From Linanthus parryae (Eukaryota; Streptophyta; Magnoliopsida; Ericales; Polemoniaceae): DNA of 64,000 nucleotides. The stretch lies in contig JALGPY010000005.1 in NCBI GenBank assembly GCA_023055425.1, positions 88,577,495-88,641,494 on the forward strand, read 5' to 3'. Under the pieces are notes generated by a model, which searched no databases, was not told the DNA's origin, and was given only the letters and a program-made list of their open reading frames with translations. Below, piece by piece: positions 55,761 to 64,000 of the stretch; positions within the stretch are counted from its first letter, which is position 1, and the number at the start of each line of letters is the position of its first letter. The position numbers were made by a program, and so were the translations under genes.

Positions 55761-57802
55761 TGTTGACGAAATAAAATTGCATGTTTTAGTATGTTAATGA
55801 ACTCTTCATAACTTGCTAATATGTGTAATTTATCTATTTTATCTCTCTTTCTAGACTTATGCTTGTTTTCGTAGTTTTGGTTGTTTTTTCCCTCATTTTG
55901 TAGGTGAAGACGTGCTTTAAAACGCAAGAAGATAGCTTGGGGAGAGCCTGAATGATGAATTGAGACGCTTTGGAGGGGCCAAGAGACACGAATACGGAAT
56001 TTGAAGGCTTAATTTGAAGAAGTCAAGTGATGAAGAGGCTAAAGTTGAAGACAAAGAAACTAATTTGCAAGTTAAAGAGAAGTTTCAAGGGTTTAAATGA
56101 AGAGGACAAGGGAAGATAGAGGCCAAAAATGAAGATTTAGAAGCCAAGCGGCAACATTACAAGGCCAAAGTTGCATCTAAGGGGTTGTTTGAGAAGAAAC
56201 TAACGGAATCGGGGCCAAAATGCAAGGTTCTAAAGTTTCTAAGGACTTGAAAGATGACTTTTTAACGGATTGGGGGTGGATTTGTAATATTCCAAACTTT
56301 TTAACGGATTGGGGGTGGGGGCCTTTTTAATCCCCCAGCAAACTAGAGGAAGCCAAATTGCAATTCGGGCGAAATTTTATTACACCTGCTGGCGTCCTTT
56401 TTCTCTCCCCTACGCCAAAACACGCACAGAATACAAGACCACCATTGTTGCTCGAGGAAGCTTCGACCAGCCCTTCAAGACCAACCCAAATGGCCACCAA
56501 ATCACTCAAATTCGGTACCAATTTACTCCCTAGCCCGTTCTCTACCTCCCTCTTCCCTCAATTCGGCCCAAGACGCAAAGAATAGAAAAGCCCTAAAACT
56601 TAGGGTCCATAAGAAGCTTCTAAAAATTGACGAATGGGATGGTTTCATACGAATTGAATGGATGAGATGAGTTCTTGGAGGCCAAGTAATCCCAAAGACA
56701 AGTCTATATAAGTCAGAATCGAAGAAATGAAATCTCTTCTCTGACCCGTCGCACAGTTACAGTCCCCTGTTTCTGGATTCGTACGTCTCCTCTCTCTCTC
56801 CGATTTCTACCCAATTCTGGGTTTGTTCTTGTGCACCTGAGCTCATTCTTGAGCAGAATCAGGGGTAAGAACCAGAAGAAATAGGAAGAGAGGGAGAGAG
56901 GAGTATTGTTTGGGTGATTTTGTCTCTGTTCTGGGTTTGTTGTTTCACAGCTGCTGTTGTGTTCTTGCTTTGTTCATCATCAGCAGCAGCAACAGCTTAG
57001 GTTATTTTCTCATCATATTGGTAGCTTAGTAGTGAATTTTGGGTGGTTTTGCTCTAGTTTTGTGTAGTTTGATTCAAGTGGATGGTTTGTTCTTCATGTT
57101 TGTAGTTTGAATCAAGCTTAGAGGTTGGATTGGTGATATCTAGTGTATGAATCAAAGTGTTGCTAATGAAAATATCATTTCTCTTAACTTCTCTTGATTT
57201 CATTCTAATGTCTAGCTAGTTTAATTGTTGGGTTACTTGATGAAGTTGGATGACTTGTTGTGAAGTTTCAATTATTCTTCAAAGTTTCACAAGTTTGGAT
57301 GTCGAATTCATTGAATTCTTGTGTCGAAATACAAATCCGAATTGTGGCTTGATCTTGTATGTGGACTCACTTAGATGAGTACATATCCTTGATGCTTGAC
57401 ATAACTCGATTTTGGGTTTCGCTCTTGAATTCGTGAGCTAGACGATTCCGTTTGCTTTAGAATCCATGTTTCGTCGTTTCATACAAAGTTTGGGTGTTGG
57501 ACTTCACTTGCAAGTTTTCTAGCGAAATCAATTGACCCAACTCCATTATCTTGAATCGTAGTAGTATTAGTATTCGTTTCCTTTGTTTATTACTTGAATT
57601 CTCAAACTTGCTCCATCACTAGTGGTGGATTTGATAGCTTGGCAAGCTCTAAATCCATTGAGAAGTTGCTTTTATCGTTTAGTTAGTCGTTTACTCTAGT
57701 TTTGCAAGTACTTCTCTAATTCTCCTCTCCTTGTGGATTCGACTCCGGACTTACCGGATTATTACTTGAGACGATATCCTATACTTGGGATTTTTTCGAA
57801 CA
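55761..57802 (+). mobile_element. Element M LTR D (2042 bp)
   Basis: Starts TGTTGACGAAATAAAA. TATA box 56705-56712. The duplication end (56238) lies inside it. Shares small variants with LTR E (e.g. agCgaaatcaattg where A and C have agTgaaatc). Confidence 0.9.
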
Positions 57803-57808
57803 AGTTTT

Positions 57809-57825
57809 TGGCGCCGTTGCCGGGG
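57809..57825 (+). other. PBS after LTR D, tRNA-Asp type
   Basis: TGGCGCCGTTGCCGGGG. Confidence 0.95.
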
Positions 57826-57974
57826 AGAGGCTAGGTTTTAGATTTGATTTGCTTTACTTTCTTAGTATTTTTCTTGACATTTTCTACAGTTGCTTGTGGT
57901 TACTTAAGCTTGTGAGATTCAAGAGGGCTTGTGAAATTCATCAAGTACCTCTCATCCACTTGCTTGAAAAAAAA

Positions 57975-59306
57975 ATGTCTCGTGAATATGTTAATTTTGG
58001 TGAGAGACGGCATAACATTCCTTCATATCCTTACTATCATGCATTTACTAGACATGAAAATCATTCTATGGAATCAATGCATTCCAAACGTGAGCGTGCT
58101 TACAAAAATGGTGATTATTCCCCTAAGAATGGTTATTCTTGGCATGATAGTAGGACACTAGATTACACATCTCATGCTTCTTGTGAACAATCACCTCCCT
58201 CAAACACTTACATGTTTTTGAACTCTCATGATTCTTGCACTTATCAATATAATGATATGATGTGTGAATCAAGAGCAGTTAATCATTTTGAGAGGGAATT
58301 GTTTTTGACCGATGAGCTAAATACGCCTATAAGTGATTCTCTATACGAGAAAGTTCAAAAGTTTATTCAAAAGTTTTTTCAAAATAATAATGAAATTATG
58401 GAATTACTAAGAGAATCACGAAAAGAATTAGTAGAATCTTTTTCTCATTTGGAGGATAGAGTGGCTTCCTCACAATCGCATGATGATTCTCTTGAATATA
58501 GTACTTACTCTTCACAAGACTCGCCATCATATGAGTCTCAAGTTCCTATTCACACACATCACGAGCTTGCTTAAGATCAAATTTTAGATGATGTGTTTGA
58601 TGATGGATTTGTTGCCACTAGGATAGGTGATTGTATTCTTTTCTCATTTGCACAATCTAAAGAAGCATGTGATAGTGATATCGGTAGTGAGATTGATATT
58701 TTTTATGATAACTCTTCAACCCCTGACATGAGTGCAGCTATTTTGGATGACTCACATAGTGAAAAATGTGAGGAGGATTCGCAAAATGAAAATCTCTCAT
58801 GTGATGAGTTTGGGGTCAAAATTGATGCTACCCCTAGTGAAGGGAATGTAGACTTGTCTTGTGCTCTAGAAGAGCCTAGTACTTACCGGATTTCCTATGA
58901 TCTTGATTGTGACGAAATTAAATTTTTATTGGGAGGTACGCCGGTTATTATTGACATGTCTAATGAAGATCCGGGGAGCTATGCTCGTATTTGTGACGAA
59001 ATTGAATTTTACTTGAATGCTCCCTTGGATTCTATCATTATGAAAGATGTGCCTAAGGGTTTGGATGAGGCTTCAAGTTCTCAAATTATTTTTACTCCCA
59101 CTTGTGAAGCCCCATCCCCAAATCCATATGACTTATTTAAAAGTGATGAGATTGAGGATTCACAAGTTGCCACCATCTCTCAAGTTTTGATTTCAAGTAA
59201 AAATTTGGCAACTTGTGAAGACTTATTTTATGATTCAATTCATTTGAGGATTTCAAACCCTTTTCTTGAGATGATGCATGACATAAACACTTGCTCTAGA
59301 ATAATT
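57975..59306 (+). pseudogene. Element M acidic ORF, copy D
   Basis: ATG at 57975 intact. CAA to TAA at 58572-58574 stops it at about codon 200; the same frame then reopens from 58593. The stop used by copy C is read as TGC here, so the frame runs on through the inverted repeat to 59468. Several acidic residues differ from copy C (FYDNSSTPDM for FDDDSSTHEM). Confidence 0.7.
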
Positions 59307-61179
59307 GTTAGATTTTGCTTGCATCTCTTATTCATCTTTTGTGTCTTGCCCCTACTTCTCCTTTCTATTCTTATTGACGAATCAAACTTTTTAAAGGAGA
59401 AGTACTTTTCTAAGAATGAAGTAGGGGCATGGCATGGAAAGAAATTTCCAAGATTGGGGGTGGGATAGCATCATTTTCTTTGTTCCACCTCCCTAGTTGT
59501 AAATAAATTAGTTTATCTCTATTTCTTGCATTTTCTTTTCTTTTCTTTTACCATTTTGTAGGTTGCTCTTGGAGGAGGACTTTGTGCTTGGTGGCCAAGA
59601 AAGCTAAAATAAGGTCTATCTATCCCTCGTCTCTTATATGAACTTGTATGCTCTTCCATTGTTCTCACACATTGAGGACAATGTGACATTTTAGTTGGGG
59701 GTGGGAAGTAGATATACTACTTGGCTTAAATGGTTACTAGCATGCTTTTTCGTCATTAGTGATTTACTTGAAAAATACAAAAATATGAAAAAAATTGAAA
59801 AAATCATAAAAATTTAAAAAATTAAAAATGTTGAAAAAATTGTGTGAACCTTTCATGAGAAGCATCACTCTTTCCCCGTGTCAAACCATAGATTTTTTTT
59901 CTTCTTCTTTCTTTGGTAGTTTTATTTATTTTACCCTTTCATCTTGAGTCTAGATTTTATTTTCTTATTTGATAGATTTATTGAGTCTTAGGAAGTTATA
60001 GTTGAGTCACTTATTTTGATAAAAGAAAAAAAAATGAAAATTGAAAAAATGAAAAAAATGAGAAAAGTGAAAAGGGGGAATTTTAGGAAACTAGATGTTT
60101 TCAAAGAATGAAATCTCTTAGTCCATGTTCTTTTTATTTTTATTTTAGAAATGAATTCTTTGCTTATACTCAATACATCTACACCAATATCCCACCTTCC
60201 GCGATATCATGCGTTCTCACAAAACGACACACTAAATTTACGTTTCATGTTTAAGTCTTTCAAGCTAAGTTGATCACATAAACTTTGACGTCTTTCTACT
60301 TTTGATAAAGGGTGCATTTCTAAAGCTATTTGAACTCTACAAAAAGGATTTTGTTCTAATCGTTTTTGCGGTGGAAACTTGTAGCCCATTGGAGTGGTGG
60401 TTACCAATGACACCCCATGCGATGTCTAAGAAATAGAGGGGTGTCCGGGGATAATGTTACGTCACCACCTAGATAGCTCTCTTGGTTTAGCTTAAAAATC
60501 CCACTCGCTTGTATATTCCTCTGTTTTATTGTGGGTCTTGGAGAGCCTTGGATTCGAGGGGGAAAAAAAAGAGTTAATGCTATAAATCCAAAAAAAAAAA
60601 ACGAAATTATAATAATTCGCATTACCTCCCAATCCACAAAAGGATCATACAAGCCCATAACCACATCCCCCATTCTTAAAACTTTTTGTTCAAAGCTTTG
60701 GAGGGTCATCCTACATGGGTGCTTTTGAATAAGTATGAGAATGTCTAGTTTCATGGGATCCTTATTTTTGAAGGCATACTTTCTCGCAAATTGGACTTAA
60801 TTTAACAAGTTTTGTGGTTCCCATGAGTCACCTTCTACCAAAAACCGCCCACATTTGTATGAGTATATGCTTAGACGTCCATAGGCTTCTTTCTCAATCT
60901 TTGTGGACTTTGAGAATTTATTTGAGGAGACATTTGTGCATTCTTCTTTTTCCCCCACAAAAAAATTAAAATTAGCTAGTAACTTTTAGTATTTTTATTT
61001 CTTTGGGTTTCTCGCTTAGGATAGATAATGTGTGTGTGCGCTTTTGTAAATATTTGAGTCTAGAATTGAGTCAAGCCTTGTCTAGTTGAGTGTGTGTCTC
61101 TCATGATTGGTTCTTCACTAGTTTACTACTTATATCGCTCTCTTTGCTCGAGGACGAGCAAAAGGCTAGTTGGGGGGTG
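59307..61179 (+). other. Element M internal noncoding region, unit D
   Basis: Inverted repeat 59347-59358/59418-59429, extra purine tract (about 59692), A-rich tracts, hairpin 61143-61162 and PPT before LTR E. No gene supported. Confidence 0.7.
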
Positions 61180-63220
61180 TGTTAACGAAATAAAATTGCA
61201 TGTTTTAATATGTTAATGAACTCTTCATAACTTGCAAATATGTGTAATTTATCTATTTTATCTCTCTTTCTAGACTTATGCTTGTTTTCGTAGTTTTGGT
61301 TGTTTTTTCCCTCATTTTGTAGGTGAAGACGTGCTTTAAAACGCAAGAAGATAGCTTGGGGAGAGCCTGAATGATGAATTGAGACGCTTTGGAGGGGCCA
61401 AGAGACACGAATACAGAATTTGAAGGCTTAATTTGAAGAAGTCAAGTGATGAAGAGGCTAAAGTTGAAGACAAAGCAACTAATTTGCAAGTTAAAGAGAA
61501 GTTTCAAGGGTTTAAATGAAGAGGACAAGGGAATATAGAGGCCAAAAATGAAGATTTAGAAGCCAAGAGGCCACATTACAAGGCCAAAGTTGTATCTAAG
61601 GGGTTGTTTGAGAAGAAACTAACGGAATCGGGGCCAAAATGCAAGGTTCTAAAGTTTCTAAGGACTTGAAAGATGACTTTTTAACGGATTGGGGGTGGAG
61701 TTGTAATATTCCTAACTTTTTAACGGATTGGGGGTGGGGGCCTTTTAAATCCCCCAGCAAACTAGAGGGGGCCAAATTGCAATTCGGGCAAAATTTTAAT
61801 ACACCAGCTGGCGTCCTTTCTCTCTCCCCGACGCCAAAACACGCACAGAATACAAGACCACCATTGTTGCTCGAGGAAGCTTCGACCAGCCCTTCAAGAC
61901 CAACCCAAATGGCCACCAAATCACTAAAATTCGGTACCAATCAACTCCCCAGCCGGTTCTCTACCTCCCCCTTCCCTCAATTCGGCCCAAGACGCAAAGA
62001 ATAGAAAAGCCCTAAAACTTAGGGTCCATAAGAAGCTTCTAAAAATTGACGAATGGGATGGTTTCATACGAATTGAATGGATGAGTTCTTGGAGGCCAAG
62101 TAATCCCAAAGACAAGTCTATATAAGTCAGAATCGAAGAAATGAAATCTCTTCTCTGACCCGTCGCACAGTTACAGTCCCCTGTTTCTGGATTCGTACGT
62201 CTCCTCTCTCTCTCTCTCCGATTTCTACCCAATTCTGGGTTTGTTCTTGTGCACCTGAGCTCATTCTCGAGCAGAATCAGGGGTAAGAACCAGAAGAAAT
62301 AGGAAGAGAGGGAGAGAGGAGTACTGTTTGGGTGATTTTGTCTCTGTTCTGGGTTTGTTGTTTCACAGCTGCTGCTGTGTTCTTGCTTTATTCATCATCA
62401 TCAGCAGCAGCAGCTTAGGTTATTTTCTCATCATATTGGTAGCTTAGTAGTGAATTTTGGGTGGTTTTGCTCTAGTTTTGTGTAGTTTGGTTCAAGTGGA
62501 TGGTTTGTTCTTCATGTTTGTAGTTTGAATCAAGCTTAGAGGTTGGATTGGTGATATCTAGTGTATGAATCAAAGTGTTGCTAATGAAAATATCATTTCT
62601 CTTAACTTCTCTTGATTTCATTCTAATGTCTAGCTAGTTTAATTGTTGGGTTACTTGATGAAGTTGGATGACTTGTTGTGAAGTTTCAATTATTCTTCAA
62701 AGTTTCACAAGTTTGGATGTCGAATTCATTGAATTCTTGTGTCGAAAGACAAATCCGAATTGTGGCTTGATCTTGTATGTGGACTCACTTAGATGAGTAC
62801 ATATCCTTGATGCTTGACATAACTCGATTTTGGGTTTCGCTCTTGAATTCGTGAGCTAGACGATTCCGTTTGCTTTAGAATCCATGTTTCGTCGTTTCAT
62901 ACAAAGTTTGGGTGTTGGACTTCACTTGCAAGTTTTCTAGCGAAATCAATTGACCCAACTCCATTATCTTGAATCGTAGTAGTATTAGTATTCGTTTCCT
63001 TTGTTTATTACTTGAATTCTCAAACTTGCTCCATCACTAGTGGTGGATTTGATAGCTTGGCAAGCTCTAAATCCATTGAGAAGTTGCTTTTATCGTTTAG
63101 TTAGTCGTTTACTCTAGTTTTGCAAGTACTTCTCTAATTCTCCTCTCCTTGTGGATTCGACTCCGGACTTACCGGATTATTACTTGAGACGATATCCTAT
63201 ACTTGGGATTTTTTCGAACA
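61180..63220 (+). mobile_element. Element M LTR E (2041 bp)
   Basis: Starts TGTTAACGAAATAAAA. TATA box 62119-62126. Ends TTTTTTCGAACA. Closest to LTR D by shared small variants. Confidence 0.9.
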
Positions 63221-63226
63221 AGTTTT

Positions 63227-63243
63227 TGGCGCCGTTGCCGGGG
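63227..63243 (+). other. PBS after LTR E, tRNA-Asp type
   Basis: TGGCGCCGTTGCCGGGG. Confidence 0.95.
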
Positions 63244-63392
63244 AGAGGCTAGGTTTTAGATTTGATTTGCTTTACTTTCTTAGTATTTTTCTTGACATTT
63301 TCTACAGTTGCTTGTGGTTACTTAAGCTTGTGAGATTCAAGAGGGCTTGTGAAATTCATCAAGTACCTCTCATCCACTTGCTTGAAAAAAAA

Positions 63393-64000
63393 ATGTCTCG
63401 TGAATATGTTAATTTTGGTGAGAGACGGCATAACATTCCTTCATATCCTTACTATCATGCATTTACTAGACATGAAAATCATTCTATGGAATCAATGCAT
63501 TCCAAACGTGAGCGTGCTTACAAAAATGGTGATTATTCCCCTAAGAATGGTTATTCTTGGCATGATAGTAGGACACTAGATTACACATCTCATGCTTCTT
63601 GTGAACAATCACCTCCCTAAAACACTTACATGTTTTTGAACTCTCATGATTCTTGCACTTATCAATATAATGATATGATGTGTGAATCAAGAGCAGTTAA
63701 TCATTTTGAGAGGGAATTGTTTTTGACCGATGAGCTAAATACGCCTATAAGTGATTCTCTATACGAGAAAGTTCAAAAGTTTATTCAAAAGTTTTTTCAA
63801 AATAATAATGAAATTATGGAATTACTAAGAGAATCACGAAAAGAATTAGTAGAATCTTTTTCTCATTTGGAGGATAGAGTGGCTTCCTCACAATCGCATG
63901 ATGATTCTCTTGAATATAGTACTTACTCTTCACAAGACTCGCCATCATATGAGTCTCAAGTTCCTATTCACACACATCACGAGCTTGCTTAAGATCAAAT
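63393..64000 (+). pseudogene. Element M acidic ORF, copy E, cut by window edge
   Basis: ATG at 63393. TCA to TAA at 63618-63620 stops it at codon 76. The frame then reopens and meets the same TAA as copy D at 63990-63992. The shared second stop shows that copies D and E descend from one already broken unit. The C-terminal half lies beyond the window. Confidence 0.7.

Larger units (their letters stand above)
46609..56238 (+). repeat. 9630-bp tandem duplication, copy 2
   Basis: Same order as copy 1. At its right end (56238) LTR D continues without a break, showing that copy 1 was cut inside LTR B and not copy 2. Differences between copies look like a few per cent by eye. Shared LTR-start variants (A with C, B with D) confirm the pairing. 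Confidence 0.9.
38856..64000 (+). mobile_element. Element M: head-to-tail array of a non-autonomous Athila-like retrotransposon
   Basis: LTRs A to E alternate with internal regions, each LTR serving both neighbours. LTRs are 2041-2045 bp (B is cut), internal regions 3377-3388 bp, so the period is about 5.42 kb. The tRNA-Asp PBS, the PPT and LTR ends TGTT...AACA place it with Athila-type gypsy elements. The only ORF is an unrecognised acidic protein; no protease, RT, RNase H or integrase is present. Confidence 0.9.

Overview
The window looks like repeat-dense, AT-rich nuclear DNA of a flowering plant, probably a eudicot. Nearly all of it can be assigned to LTR retrotransposons: Sirevirus-type Ty1/copia, another Ty1/copia lineage, and the Athila and Tat/Ogre lineages of Ty3/gypsy. 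I see no rRNA, tRNA or bacterial-style gene, and no intact autonomous element. Every gag-pol is broken by stops, frameshifts or deletions. The species cannot be named from the sequence. Family calls rest on protein motifs, primer-binding sites (PBS) and LTR ends read by eye.

Left half (1-26.2 kb) is a nest of elements. After a plus-strand Sirevirus LTR end (1-209) comes Athila-1 on the minus strand (about 210-4333), a gag-protease derivative without reverse transcriptase (RT) or integrase. A 125-bp scrap of Sirevirus envelope-like ORF (4334-4458) follows. Tat-1 (4459-10057, minus) keeps gag, protease, RT, two RNase H domains and the start of integrase. It ends exactly where an LTR of Copia-1 resumes (10058-15071, minus). 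Copia-1 in turn ends exactly where the 5' LTR of Athila-2 resumes (15072-26238, plus). Athila-2 ends exactly where the integrase of Sire-Y resumes. These abutting right-hand borders give an insertion order: Sire-Y, then Athila-2, then Copia-1, then Tat-1.

Middle (26.2-38.9 kb): Sire-Y (26239-29946, minus) supplies a 5' LTR, gag and protease. Then comes a 2-kb island with no element features. It holds a fragment with an RNase H1 N-terminal (viroplasmin-type) domain, two diverged repeats of about 110 bp and a degenerate minisatellite. A Tat-2 gag fragment (32.6-34.2 kb, plus) follows, then the 3' half of Sire-X (34200-38855, minus) with RNase H, an envelope-like third ORF, a polypurine tract (PPT) and its 3' LTR.

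Right part (38.9-64 kb) is the most unusual: a head-to-tail array of a short non-autonomous Athila-like element, here called element M. Its 2.04-kb LTRs (TGTT...AACA) alternate with 3.38-kb internal regions, so each LTR is shared by two units. Each internal region has a tRNA-Asp PBS, a PPT and one acidic ORF of about 447 codons that matches no gag or pol domain I recognise. Superimposed is a recent 9630-bp tandem duplication (36975-46604 and 46609-56238) joined by 4 bp of filler. It carried a piece of Sire-X into the array. The array runs off the right edge.

A theme across unrelated elements is clusters of short palindromes whose sequence is family-specific but whose design is similar: TTTCAAGGCCTTGAAA in Sirevirus elements, CATTTCGGCCCGAAATG in Athila-1, TGCGTTCAAACGCA in Athila-2.
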